Positions 16,706 to 26,281 of a stretch of 64,000 bases of DNA are shown in pieces. The first letter of the stretch is position 1. Every line of letters starts with the position of its first letter. The translations under genes were made by a program, and so were the position numbers. The stretch spans positions 21,699 to 85,698 of the forward strand of contig NZ_VLNR01000038.1 of the NCBI RefSeq assembly GCF_007489275.1, in the 5' to 3' direction. The stretch is from Aquimarina algiphila. Lineage in GTDB: Bacteria; Bacteroidota; Bacteroidia; Flavobacteriales; Flavobacteriaceae. Below the pieces are notes generated by a model, which worked only from the letters and a program-made list of their open reading frames with translations, ran no database searches and was not told the origin of the DNA.

Positions 16706-17707
16706 ATGGCTTTAGATAATATTAGACTAGAAGTAATGCAACTATTAGAGAAGAAAATAGAATCTTTTATAGATAAATTTTTGATTCCGATAGATAAGGT
16801 GTGGCAGCCAACAGATTTCTTACCCGATTCTCAGAATGAAGATACGTTTTTTGATGAAGTAAAAGAATTAAGAGAGTTGGCAAAAGAACTTCCTTATGAT
16901 TTTTGGGTTGTTCTTGTAGGGGATACGATTACAGAAGAGGCTTTACCTACATATGAATCATGGTTAATGGATGTAGAAGGGATTAATCAGCATGAAGATG
17001 GTAAAGGAAATGGCTGGTCTCGTTGGGTACGTTACTGGACAAGTGAAGAAAATCGCCACGGAGATACACTGAATAAATACTTATACCTATCAGGTAGAGT
17101 AAACATGATTGAGGTAGAAAGAACAACTCAACATTTAATTAATGACGGATTTGATATTGGTACAGATAGAGATCCGTATAAGAATTTTGTATACACTAGT
17201 TTTCAGGAGTTAGCCACCAATATTTCTCATAGTCGGGTGGCAAAAATGGCAAGGGAGTACTCAAATAAATCACTAGCTAAAATGTGTAAAATTATCGCGG
17301 GTGATGAGATGCGTCATTATAACGCATATAGTGAGTTTGTAAAAAATATTTTTGAAGTTGACCCTAGTCAGATGATGATTGCTTTTAGCCATATGATGAA
17401 ACATAAAATTGTAATGCCTGCACATTTTCTTAGAGAATCTGGAGACGCTATAGGTACTGCCTTTGAAGAATTCTCAAATGCTGCTCAACGTTTAGGAGTA
17501 TATACTTCTCAAGATTATATCGATATCATGCAACGCTTAATTGATAAATGGGAAATTGATAAACTGGTAGATTTAACCGATGAAGCCGAGAAAGCACGGG
17601 ATTTTGTGATGAAACTACCCGCCAGAATGCAACGAATTAGTGAGCGACTGGTAATCCCTGATGAGATTTTTGAATTTAAGTGGGTACAACCTGCAATAGT
17701 AAAATAG
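16706..17707 (+). CDS. Acyl-ACP desaturase (ferritin-like, FAB2 family)
   Basis: Soluble di-iron enzyme that puts a cis double bond into acyl-ACP. Both iron-binding ExxH motifs are present: EENRHGD near residues 114-120 and GDEMRHYNAYSEF near 202-214. The preceding WSRWVRYWTSEENRHGDTL segment is typical of stearoyl-ACP desaturases of plants, actinobacteria and Bacteroidota. The 333-residue length is normal. It is co-directional with plsC (12 bases upstream) and an HD hydrolase (11 bases downstream). Confidence 0.94.
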   Translation: MALDNIRLEVMQLLEKKIESFIDKFLIPIDKVWQPTDFLPDSQNEDTFFDEVKELRELAKELPYDFWVVLVGDTITEEALPTYESWLMDVEGINQHEDGKGNGWSRWVRYWTSEENRHGDTLNKYLYLSGRVNMIEVERTTQHLINDGFDIGTDRDPYKNFVYTSFQELATNISHSRVAKMAREYSNKSLAKMCKIIAGDEMRHYNAYSEFVKNIFEVDPSQMMIAFSHMMKHKIVMPAHFLRESGDAIGTAFEEFSNAAQRLGVYTSQDYIDIMQRLIDKWEIDKLVDLTDEAEKARDFVMKLPARMQRISERLVIPDEIFEFKWVQPAIVK

Positions 17708-17718
17708 TAGATATAGGT

Positions 17719-18372
17719 ATGATTGAAGATAAGATTGTATCTAAAACTATTGATTTTGTAAAAGAAAAACTTGCTGGAGCAGAGGGAGGACATGACTGGT
17801 TTCATATCCAAAGAGTGTATAATAATGCAAAGCTAATTGCTAAGGATGAAAATGTAGATCTTTTTGTGGTATCCTTAGGTGCATTGCTTCACGATATTGC
17901 AGATTCAAAATTTCATGATGGTGATGAAACTGTTGGGCCTAAAGTCGCATCAGATTTTTTAGAAAGCCTCAGCGTTGAAGAAAGTGTTGTTACTCATGTA
18001 ATCAAAATTATAGAAAACATTTCCTTTAAAGGAGGTAACATAGATCAAAAATTTAAATCCCCAGAACTGGATGTTATTCAAGATGCGGATCGATTAGATG
18101 CCATAGGTGCTATCGGAATTGCAAGATGTTTTAATTATGGCGGGTTTAAAAACAGAGTTCTATATGACCCTGATATTTCTCCCAACCTTAATATGACGAA
18201 AGAAGAATACAAGTCTTCAACCTCTCCAACAATTAATCATTTTTATGAAAAACTATTCCTGCTTAAGGATAGAATGAATACTGAAGCCGGTAAAAAACTG
18301 GCTAATGAACGTCATCAATATATGGAAGGGTTTTTAGAACAGTTTTATAAAGAATGGGAGGGGCAAGTCTAA
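17719..18372 (+). CDS. HD-domain phosphohydrolase
   Basis: I place the start at the ATG at 17719, 11 bases after the desaturase stop; the frame also runs upstream into that gene. The metal-binding pattern of HD hydrolases is complete: GGHDWFHIQRV (first His near residue 24-27), ALLHDIADSKF (HD pair near 58-59) and VIQDADRLDAIGAIGIAR (Asp near 123). This layout is that of the YedJ/YpgQ type of small HD proteins, some of which hydrolyse nucleotides. The substrate is unknown. It is the third gene of the plsC-desaturase run. Confidence 0.88.
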   Translation: MIEDKIVSKTIDFVKEKLAGAEGGHDWFHIQRVYNNAKLIAKDENVDLFVVSLGALLHDIADSKFHDGDETVGPKVASDFLESLSVEESVVTHVIKIIENISFKGGNIDQKFKSPELDVIQDADRLDAIGAIGIARCFNYGGFKNRVLYDPDISPNLNMTKEEYKSSTSPTINHFYEKLFLLKDRMNTEAGKKLANERHQYMEGFLEQFYKEWEGQV

Positions 18373-18536
18373 ACCCTAACGGTATAAAATACTATATTAC
18401 TCTGATTATGAAGTAATTGATCTATCAGAAGAATATTATTGTACATCATAAACTTTTATAAGAATCGATATTTCTTTTAACGAGGTGAAAGCACAAGAAT
18501 ATTGTATATGAACTAGAGTATGTTTACATAGAATAG

Positions 18537-18567
18537 AAAAAAAGAGGCTGGGTGCAACCCAACCTCT
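18537..18567 (-). terminator. Terminator of the S8 peptidase gene
   Basis: On the minus strand AGAGGTTGGGT-TGC-ACCCAGCCTCT is followed by a run of T. It lies ~30 bases past the S8 stop. Confidence 0.85.
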
Positions 18568-18597
18568 AACAAATTCAAAATATTTAATTATCTATTT

Positions 18598-19815
18598 TTA
18601 ATTAAGGGTAGCAATAGGAGCAGTTGATCCTCCTTTGCTTACAGATCCATTTGTTCCTGTACTGTTACCTCTTAGTAATAGTATACCTGCTACATGTGGT
18701 GATGCCATAGATGTACCAGAGATTCTATTAAATTGACCGTTTAACCAAGTAGACCATACTGCGGTACCTGGAGCCCAACGATCTACACTTCTTCCAAAGT
18801 TTGAAGTACCTGCGGCTGCACCTGAACGAGTCATGTTACCAACACACCAAGAGTTACCCGTACGTAATCTTTGTGGTGAGTAAAATTGGGTGTCATCATT
18901 GCTATTTCCTGCTGCCATAGCTCCAATCGCTCTTGCTTCAAGATTTCTAAAGGCATTATCAATGGCCTGAGAAGTAGCTCTATTACGGAATCCTACACTA
19001 TAGTTCCAGGTATCTCCATTTCTTGCATTATTTGCTACATAGTCTACCCCAGCAAGAATACCAGCGGTACCACCACTTCCTGCAGCATTTAGTACTCTAA
19101 CAGAAATTACAGTAGCCCCAAAAGCCACACCTACAACTCCAGAGCCATTATTTTTTGCAGCAACTGTTCCTGCTACGTGAGTTCCATGTCCATTTTGATC
19201 TTGCCATGACCCACCTACAAAACTTCTGCTTCTGCCAGTATCAATAGTTAGATCACTATGTGGTGCTATACCACTATCGATAATCCAGCAGGTTCTACCA
19301 CTACCGTTAGCTCTTCCTACTCTTTCTATACCCCAGGGTAAAAAATCTCCATTTGGAAGTTGAGAATCCTTAGTAGCATTTTTACCTTGTACTGTCGCAG
19401 GGAGCGTGCTTACAGGTTTTCCCATATCTACATCCAACTTATGAATATAATTAGGTTCTATATAAGCTACTTCAGGATCATTTTTAAGCATGTCTGCTTG
19501 TTTTTGAGATAGATTTTTAACAGCAAACCCTTGAATAGCATTAGTATAAGTTTGCTTTATATTATCCTCTGCTATCGCATATTTTGATAGCGTTTGCATG
19601 GATTTAGCTTTCATACCAGCACTTTTACCTAATAGAGACTCATCCTCTTTGTAAATTATAATATACTCTCCAGGTATTGCTTGATCTGCTCCTATATTGT
19701 CAGTAGTTTCTATTCCTGTTTCTATCTCAGTAATCTCATTTTCATCTTTTTCACAACTATAAAAGAGAAAAGAAAAGACCGTTATAGCACTTAAAATTTT
19801 TAGTTGAGTTTTCAT
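18598..19815 (-). CDS. S8 (subtilisin-like) serine peptidase, lipoprotein
   Basis: Secreted protease anchored as a lipoprotein: signal peptide ending FSFLFYSC with lipobox Cys21. An inhibitor-I9-type propeptide covers ~48-125 (GEYIIIYKEDES ... PEVAYIEPN). The catalytic triad is complete: Asp180 (CWIIDSG), His210 (NGHGTHVAG) and Ser369 (GTSMASPHVAG). The chain ends soon after the catalytic domain (405 residues) and has no T9SS tail, unlike its neighbours. It has its own promoter and terminator. The proteinase K-like pattern suggests broad extracellular proteolysis. Confidence 0.92.
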   Translation of the reverse strand: MKTQLKILSAITVFSFLFYSCEKDENEITEIETGIETTDNIGADQAIPGEYIIIYKEDESLLGKSAGMKAKSMQTLSKYAIAEDNIKQTYTNAIQGFAVKNLSQKQADMLKNDPEVAYIEPNYIHKLDVDMGKPVSTLPATVQGKNATKDSQLPNGDFLPWGIERVGRANGSGRTCWIIDSGIAPHSDLTIDTGRSRSFVGGSWQDQNGHGTHVAGTVAAKNNGSGVVGVAFGATVISVRVLNAAGSGGTAGILAGVDYVANNARNGDTWNYSVGFRNRATSQAIDNAFRNLEARAIGAMAAGNSNDDTQFYSPQRLRTGNSWCVGNMTRSGAAAGTSNFGRSVDRWAPGTAVWSTWLNGQFNRISGTSMASPHVAGILLLRGNSTGTNGSVSKGGSTAPIATLN

Positions 19816-19891
19816 TATTTTTCAAATTTTGTGTTAAAGTTTAATTTTAGTTTTAAATTAAAATGTTGAGCTCTCATTAAAATTTGTCGTT

Positions 19892-19899
19892 CAAAAGTA
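19892..19899 (-). promoter_or_regulatory. S8 peptidase promoter -7 element
   Basis: TACTTTTG on the minus strand fits TAnnTTTG, 77 bases before the start codon, leaving a moderately long leader. Confidence 0.5.
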
Positions 19900-19998
19900 G
19901 AGATTAATTCTTACAAAAAAATACGGTAAAAACGTAACAAACAGCTGGTTTCTAGGGAGTTATTTGCTTATAGATAAGTCAAAGTATATCTTAATTTT

Positions 19999-20025
19999 CA
20001 ATAATGCAACATTGTTGCGTTATTG
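19999..20025. repeat. 12-bp inverted repeat upstream of the S8 peptidase
   Basis: CAATAATGCAAC-ATT-GTTGCGTTATTG pairs with one G-U-type mismatch. There is no adjacent T run, so it is more likely a protein site or RNA hairpin than a terminator. It lies ~100 bases upstream of the S8 promoter. Confidence 0.45.
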
Positions 20026-20248
20026 AGGATCAAGGAGTTGAACAGAAAAGAAAGACATCTAAAAGGAATAAAATTTAAGAAGGAAATTGACACAAAAAAC
20101 CAAAAGTAATACAATCGAAGTTAACTGTATTTAACAGTTAATTAACTTTAGTTTAATATAATAACTAGCATTATTCAGAATAAATCCTTAATAATTCTAT
20201 AAATAAATCAATGTGTAATTAAAATTTAGCAATAGATGCTTTTTAATA

Positions 20249-20284
20249 AAAAGGGGTATTGCTCAATATCGAACAATACCCCTT
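20249..20284 (-). terminator. Terminator of the propeller/discoidin gene
   Basis: On the minus strand AAGGGGTATTGTTCG...GAGCAATACCCCTT is followed by TTTTATT. A strong stem 120 bases past the stop at 20404. Confidence 0.85.
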
Positions 20285-20403
20285 TCTTTGGTTTGAGAAG
20301 ATGATGTTTTTCTAAAAATTCAATATTTTAAAGGGTTTTATCCATAAACCCTTGTCTTTGTTTCCGAACAACTTTAAAAATAAAATATTCTCACCAGTTA
20401 GAT

Positions 20404-23400
20404 TCATTGTTGTTTGAAAACCTTAATACTTTTTTGTACTCCATTTTGTTCTATATGTAAAACATAAAAACCATTAAGTAACTTATGGGTGTCGATAGTA
20501 ATAATGTCTTTATCTATTACATTTTTAGTTCGTTGGGTACGTCCATTTGTGCCAATAAGCTGTATAGAACGAACTGCTTTTTTAGACGTAATCCCTTTAA
20601 TAGTTAGTTTATCGTTAAAAGGAATAGGAAATACTTTTATTCCATCAAAATCACTAAGATCTACAGCTGGAGGAGGAGTATTTAAAATCTCTTTACTAGC
20701 AAATCTGCCAGCATTTTGTGACGGAGTGTATCTTACTGTAAATTCTGCAACCGATGCCCATCTTTTGTCATCAACTTCAGAGAGTGCTCTAAAATAAATA
20801 TAGCGACATCTGAAAGTGTCAAATTCTACAGTTTGTTTAAGTGTAGATTTTTGAAATGTTCCTGTTGATAACTGTTGCCAACTATTACCATCCCAACCAA
20901 ATATAATATAGTCTTTTACCATTCCAGTTGTACCAGTCTGTCTTCCTTGATAAGAAAATCCGACTAAATCTCTTTGTTGACCGAGATCGATAGCTATAAA
21001 ATGTGGATGTGAAGTATTATCATCATACCAGTTACTATGCCAATATGTACTAGGATCTCCATCGGCAGCTTTTTCTTTTGAATGATCTGCATTGCTAATT
21101 TCCTCGCTATTGGTGTCATAAACAGTGCAACCTTCGCAATTATCGATGACATCCGGGGGAGTTACGATATCCTCTATAATTGCTTGAATAGTATTAGAAT
21201 AACTTGAATAACTATCACTGTCATATGCTCTAACTCTATAAGTGTACGTGCCGTTTGATAAACCTTTGTCTGTATACGTTTGAATACCTGTCCCAACAAA
21301 GTCTATTCTTTCATAAGCATTTCCATCACTTCTTTCAATTGTAAAACCATTTTCATTGGTCGAATTATCTTTCCACGTCAATGTGACATCTTTTTCACTG
21401 ACCTGTATACTCAGGTCAGTAGGTGGATTTATTTCTTCACTATTTTCATCATAAAGGTCAGATTCCCAAATTCCTCTACCATACGTTGCAACACGAATTT
21501 TTCGTGTAGGGTAGTGGATTTCTAAATCTGTAGTTTGTACTCCGGGCAAATTGGTTGAAAACGGAACCCAGGAACTAAGATTATCATTAGTATAATACAC
21601 TCCAGATTGCATACCTACATATAACCCATTGGCTGCGGTGTCATCAAAAACCAGACATTGAGCAGAAATGTTGGGGAGATTTCCTTTAATATTGGTCCAT
21701 GTACTTCCTGCATCTATTGATAGGTAAACTCTTGACCCAGTAGCAGCAAGAGCTACTCGTTCAGGATTATTAGGGTCAACAGTAATAAAATTAACATCAC
21801 CTCTAAAATTGCTTATTTCGGTCCAGGTTGGGTTGTTGCGTTGTCCATTTTTGGTTCTCCATACCCGACCTTTTTGAGCTATGTATATATAGTTGTTATC
21901 CGAAGCGGCTATTGCCATTTCATCAAGATTACCACCAACATTTATACTGCTTGTTAAATTCCTCCAGCTACCTCTACTACCACCATTGTTGCTTCGGTAC
22001 AAATCTCTATATCCAACGTAAATATTGTTGTTATTAATAGGATCCATCATAAAAGGTGTTACCCATTCTCCACTGAAATTCCCAGGTTTACTAATGTTTC
22101 CTATACTATTTCCACCATCTGTACTTTTATATAAAGAACCAAACTGAGTGGTTCCATACACGATATTTCTATTTTTATGATCTATAAAACATTCCATACC
22201 ATCGGCACCTAGCCATTCTTTAAATTGTCGGTTTGCTCCTCTCATAATATTGGTTCCATTATCTTGAGCTCCTCCTACTATCATATTGGCATCTGTAGCA
22301 GCGCCGCCAATACGATAATACTGTCTTACTGCTAATCCTCCTTGTGTTAAATCGGTTGTATTAGCTCCACGATCTCTACTTCTAAAAATACCTCCATCTG
22401 TACCTATGTATATATTGCCGTTTATATATTGTAAAACTTCTATATCTGCATGTACATAGGATCGGTCATTGGGTTCATTCCAAGCGGCTAGTGTTGTAAA
22501 ACTTAACCCGCCATCTAATGATCTTGAATAGTTCATTCCTCCTAAATGTACTTCATTAGCATTAGTATCTGATACAGCAATGGCCATATCACGAGATGCC
22601 TGTGTAAAATATACCTGGTTTGTAGATACACTGTTATAATTTGCACGAGTACTAAAACTTGATCCACCGTCTATTGATCTATATAAATATCCAAAACTAC
22701 TTTGTCTTTTTTGAACTAAGTACACAATATCTGGATTTGCAGGAGTTACAGCCATTTTCATTCGCTCAGTTCTGGAGATCCCACTAGTGATACGACTAAA
22801 AGAACGACCTCCGTTAGTCGATCGATAAAAACTATTTCCGCAAACATAAACCACATTAGTATTCCCTGGCTTGAATTCAATATCCTCGGCTCTGGAATTT
22901 AATACTGAACTAAAAGAATTCCCTGAATTAACCGATCTGTATAATGCTTCTGTAGTACCCACAAATATGAGAGTGCTGTTTGGATGAATGAGAATTCTTC
23001 TTGGAGTACCACTTACTCTGTAAACTTCTGACCATGAATCTCCTCCATTTGTTGATTTCATAATCTGACCAGCAGAGTTTCCTAAATATACAATACTACT
23101 ATTATTTGGATCGATGGCTATAGCCCAAATGGACATATTGGTCATTCGGTCACCAAGAGGTTTCCAACTTTGACCCGCATTTATAGATTTCCAGATGCCA
23201 CCTCCTGGAGATCCAGCGTATATTATTTTTTGATTTGTAGGTTCTACAGCTATGGCCGTAATCCTTCCTAGTCCTGGAGACCAACTTCTTGTGCGGGTCC
23301 AGTTAAAAGGACCTAATTCTGCCCAGTTACTGCTTCTTTGTACATTTCTTGCCGCTTGACTATTGTTTTGATTCCATGATTTCAAAAATCTATCATATTC

Positions 23401-23688
23401 ATTCACAACTTGACGATCACTTATTACACGACCGTTAGCATCAGCATTTCGTTTGGCCCAGTATAAGTTTCTCATATACAATTTATAGCCACTTCCTTTA
23501 CCTTTTTTATTTTTTTTGTAGTATTTGGTTCCTAAGCGTTCTAGTTTTTTTATGCTGAGGTTATTTTCGTTTTGCATCATTTGAAATAATTCTTGAGCAG
23601 AACCTGTATAATTCATTGGGTTGATTAACAAGAAAAGAACCAGAAGTAATCTCCATTGAAGTAGAGATAATTTTTTGAGTTGTGTCAT
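20404..23688 (-). CDS. Large secreted beta-propeller protein with FN3, discoidin-like and T9SS tail
   Basis: A 1094-residue exported protein. A signal peptide (RLLLVLFLLINPMNYTGSAQ) leads to a long array of sortilin/BNR-type propeller blades (repeated 'P.NPDIVYLG..GGGIWKSING..SW..' units, residues ~120-760). An FN3 domain follows (~770-860, PTDLSIQVSEKDVTLTWKD), then an F5/8 type C (discoidin) domain (~880-1010, YDTNSEEISNADHSKEKAADGDPSTYWHS) and a T9SS sorting tail (IKVFPIPFNDKLTIKG...SIKVFKQQ). Likely displayed or released at the cell surface for glycan or protein binding. It lies 76 bases after an M12 metalloprotease; the terminator between them means they need not be co-transcribed. Confidence 0.9.
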   Translation of the reverse strand: MTQLKKLSLLQWRLLLVLFLLINPMNYTGSAQELFQMMQNENNLSIKKLERLGTKYYKKNKKGKGSGYKLYMRNLYWAKRNADANGRVISDRQVVNEYDRFLKSWNQNNSQAARNVQRSSNWAELGPFNWTRTRSWSPGLGRITAIAVEPTNQKIIYAGSPGGGIWKSINAGQSWKPLGDRMTNMSIWAIAIDPNNSSIVYLGNSAGQIMKSTNGGDSWSEVYRVSGTPRRILIHPNSTLIFVGTTEALYRSVNSGNSFSSVLNSRAEDIEFKPGNTNVVYVCGNSFYRSTNGGRSFSRITSGISRTERMKMAVTPANPDIVYLVQKRQSSFGYLYRSIDGGSSFSTRANYNSVSTNQVYFTQASRDMAIAVSDTNANEVHLGGMNYSRSLDGGLSFTTLAAWNEPNDRSYVHADIEVLQYINGNIYIGTDGGIFRSRDRGANTTDLTQGGLAVRQYYRIGGAATDANMIVGGAQDNGTNIMRGANRQFKEWLGADGMECFIDHKNRNIVYGTTQFGSLYKSTDGGNSIGNISKPGNFSGEWVTPFMMDPINNNNIYVGYRDLYRSNNGGSRGSWRNLTSSINVGGNLDEMAIAASDNNYIYIAQKGRVWRTKNGQRNNPTWTEISNFRGDVNFITVDPNNPERVALAATGSRVYLSIDAGSTWTNIKGNLPNISAQCLVFDDTAANGLYVGMQSGVYYTNDNLSSWVPFSTNLPGVQTTDLEIHYPTRKIRVATYGRGIWESDLYDENSEEINPPTDLSIQVSEKDVTLTWKDNSTNENGFTIERSDGNAYERIDFVGTGIQTYTDKGLSNGTYTYRVRAYDSDSYSSYSNTIQAIIEDIVTPPDVIDNCEGCTVYDTNSEEISNADHSKEKAADGDPSTYWHSNWYDDNTSHPHFIAIDLGQQRDLVGFSYQGRQTGTTGMVKDYIIFGWDGNSWQQLSTGTFQKSTLKQTVEFDTFRCRYIYFRALSEVDDKRWASVAEFTVRYTPSQNAGRFASKEILNTPPPAVDLSDFDGIKVFPIPFNDKLTIKGITSKKAVRSIQLIGTNGRTQRTKNVIDKDIITIDTHKLLNGFYVLHIEQNGVQKSIKVFKQQ

Positions 23689-23712
23689 TGGTTTTGTTTT
23701 TAGAATTGATTA

Positions 23713-23744
23713 AAAGGGTATGTGTTTTTATTACATACCCTCAC
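23713..23744 (-). terminator. Terminator between metalloprotease and propeller genes
   Basis: AGGGTATGT and ACATACCCT (23715-23723, 23733-23741) form a 9-bp stem, followed on the minus strand by TTTT. It sits in the 76-base gap and would limit read-through. Confidence 0.65.
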
Positions 23745-23764
23745 TAAAAATTGATTATAAGAGT

Positions 23765-25768
23765 TTATTTGATATGAATCTTTTTGGTGAGTGTTGCATC
23801 ACCGCTAATTATCTGTACAAAGTAAATACCGCTATTGAATGACTGAATATTAAGAGTTTCTTTTATATTTCCGATTGGAGAAGTTTGATTGATAGTTTTA
23901 GATACAATATTCCTACCCTGTATATTCTTAACAGTAATGATCGTATTTTTACTATGTACATTCTCAATTTCAAAAGTGATAAAATCTTTAGCCGGATTAG
24001 GATAAACTAAGATATTAGAATCTTTTACTGCCTGCGAAGTTGAAACTATGGGTACGGATGCAGGGGTGCCTGCACAAGTTGCTATTTCAATCCAATTAGC
24101 TCCGTTCCATTCAAAAACTTTCCCTTCAAATACAACCTGATCACCCACGCGATAATTTACACCTTCTGTCCAGGGATCTACACTAGAACATGGATCAAGG
24201 GTGTTGCTATCACAATCTACGTATTCCCAATCGTTATTTTCTGTCCTTATCCATACATTACCATTATATATTACAACATCTCCAGGTGAATAGATTGTGT
24301 TTTCGGTCCATTGCACGGCTACAGAACATGGATCCGAGCTACATTTCCCTAAATCGTTCCAACCGTTATTTGCTGTTCTCTCAAATAGCCTACCTTGGTA
24401 GGTTACTTTATTTCCAGCTACATAGGTTACATTACCAGACCATTCATTAATACCTACGCAGCTTACTTCATCACCTCCTCCTCCTGAACCTTCACAAGTA
24501 TCTACACAACTCGCTCTGCTGATTGCTCTTCGAATTACATTTCTGGGCTGAGATCCAAAACCTTTTCTTAGGTTTGTTCCCACACTCGTTAAGTGGCAAT
24601 AACTCATGATTGTTCCTCCATCCGAAGGAATTCCTGGGCGCCCGCAACCTCCTTGGGTATTGTAACAACCATCAATTGCGGTATTATTACCATTCCATAC
24701 ACAAGAATGCGTATGATTTGACCCAAAATTATGTCCTAACTCATGCGCGATTGTAGAGATATTCCAGGAATATCTTGGAACATCTTGATAACTGCGGTTT
24801 ATGCCCGATAAACCATATTTATATGAACCACAAAGAGCATCTACCCAAGCTACTCCCCCAGAGTAATTATAAGTCACAAAATGGGCAAGGTCACCGTTAA
24901 AACCATATCGATTTCTGTAATTTCTAAAGCCATCTAAATCATTAAATGGAGTGGACGATGTCCAAACCTTAATGCCAGAAAGCTTTATTTTTATGTCATC
25001 ATTAGCATACAATATAGCTACTTGATTAAACATAGCCTGTACAAAGTTACTGGCTGCCTGACTTCCTCCTTTATCTCTTACCACATCATTGCCAATGTCA
25101 AAAAATATTTCGGGACATTTAACTTGATTTGCTGCTGGAGTTTGTTTTGAAAAATCGTTTTTTTGGATTTCTTCAGTATGTGTATCTACAGTTTGACAAA
25201 CAAAATCGTTAAGATGACTGATATCTTTATCTTCATATAGGATATGGTGATTACTATTGTCTAGTTTACCAAGTACCAGATTACCACTTTTTCCATCAAG
25301 ACTAATTATTCCTGATACTTGATCATCTTGGATGGTAATGGCAGCAATTGAATTAGGACTGTTTTTTACGATTCCACTATAATGTGCGATATTCATATTG
25401 GGTTGAATAACTTTTCCAGAAGGCATTTCTACAATTGAAAAGTCATCTGTAGCAATTTCCACTTTTACTAATTCTAAAAGCATTGATGATTTTTTTCCAG
25501 GTAAAGAAAGATTCATTGCCTCTGGAGGGGATGATTCAAAACTTTTCATAGCAGAAGAGCTCAGTGATAAAATTGAAAAATCTTTAAATTCTTTTGGAAT
25601 AGAGGCATTAGATTTTTCATTCTTTAGAAGAAACAAAGAGACTTCTTTAAAAAAATTTCCTGAGTGTTTTGCCGCTGCAATTTGTTGTTTTGGTTGAATG
25701 CTCTGGGATTGAGCAAAAAAAGATGTTGTCATCAATAAAATGACGAGAAATGTAAAAATACGTTTCAT
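23765..25768 (-). CDS. Secreted M12-type zinc metalloprotease with three chitin-binding-like modules, T9SS
   Basis: Reprolysin/adamalysin-like enzyme. Signal peptide MKRIFTFLVILLMTTSFFAQ, a propeptide to ~residue 210, then a catalytic domain whose zinc motif HELGHNFGSNH gives His342, Glu343, His346 and His352; the Met-turn follows as SDGGTIMSYCH. After a Gly/Cys linker come three CBM5/12-like repeats (WSGNVTYVAGNKVTYQG, WTENTIYSPGDVVIYNG, WTEGVNYRVGDQVVFEG; residues ~440-570), then a T9SS tail (ILVYPNPAKDFITFEI ... LTKKIHIK). The three repeats are each ~40 residues with conserved W..G..Y..GD.V. Likely degrades protein in a chitinous matrix; that is inference from the modules. Confidence 0.92.
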   Translation of the reverse strand: MKRIFTFLVILLMTTSFFAQSQSIQPKQQIAAAKHSGNFFKEVSLFLLKNEKSNASIPKEFKDFSILSLSSSAMKSFESSPPEAMNLSLPGKKSSMLLELVKVEIATDDFSIVEMPSGKVIQPNMNIAHYSGIVKNSPNSIAAITIQDDQVSGIISLDGKSGNLVLGKLDNSNHHILYEDKDISHLNDFVCQTVDTHTEEIQKNDFSKQTPAANQVKCPEIFFDIGNDVVRDKGGSQAASNFVQAMFNQVAILYANDDIKIKLSGIKVWTSSTPFNDLDGFRNYRNRYGFNGDLAHFVTYNYSGGVAWVDALCGSYKYGLSGINRSYQDVPRYSWNISTIAHELGHNFGSNHTHSCVWNGNNTAIDGCYNTQGGCGRPGIPSDGGTIMSYCHLTSVGTNLRKGFGSQPRNVIRRAISRASCVDTCEGSGGGGDEVSCVGINEWSGNVTYVAGNKVTYQGRLFERTANNGWNDLGKCSSDPCSVAVQWTENTIYSPGDVVIYNGNVWIRTENNDWEYVDCDSNTLDPCSSVDPWTEGVNYRVGDQVVFEGKVFEWNGANWIEIATCAGTPASVPIVSTSQAVKDSNILVYPNPAKDFITFEIENVHSKNTIITVKNIQGRNIVSKTINQTSPIGNIKETLNIQSFNSGIYFVQIISGDATLTKKIHIK

Positions 25769-26281
25769 AAGTTTAGGTTTTAAGATTTAATACTGTATTT
25801 ATGTTAAGTTGTTGAATTTAAAAATCATGTATTTTTTCATTGTATCACAGGGGTAATCTTGTGAATAGAGAACCTGATTTGAAAAAATAATAATACAAAC
25901 ACAAAATCATCAATAAAAGACATTATACCATTTTTGGTCAGTGTTTTAGGATGAAAAAGTGTACAACAATTTCTTAAAGTACTTTATGATATTTAATCTG
26001 AAATTTGGTTACAATTCAGATGATAGTACTTCTATTTGTATTCAAGAATTCAGAAAACTACAGAATCAATCCGTAGAATTGAGAAAGAATCTAGAAGAGG
26101 GTTGGGGTGATTTTTCATTTTAAGAGGTTTTGGGTTAGTTAGAAAGATGGTTATGTAATTTTTACGTTAAATTGGTTAACCAAAATTACACTTTTTTAAT
26201 TTAATTAGAATATCATAAAGTTAAATATTTTTTTAAATTGTTTTTGTAATTAATTGTCATATAAATAGAGAAACTAGTCTT
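25769..26281. other. 513-bp gene-free spacer
   Basis: AT-rich DNA between the 5' end of the metalloprotease and the 3' end of the radical SAM gene. I see no ORF of interest, no consensus TAnnTTTG for the protease, and no clear terminator. Confidence 0.5.

Larger units (their letters stand above)
19816..20403. other. 588-bp gene-free spacer upstream of the S8 peptidase
   Basis: No plausible gene was found. It holds the S8 promoter (19892-19899), a 12-bp inverted repeat (19999-20025) and the terminator of the propeller gene (20249-20284). The remainder is AT-rich and shows nothing I recognise. Confidence 0.6.

Noticed and set aside
24000..24500. CRISPR-like periodic pattern
   Set aside because: The periodicity comes from three ~40-residue protein repeats in the metalloprotease; the DNA repeats are neither identical nor evenly spaced.
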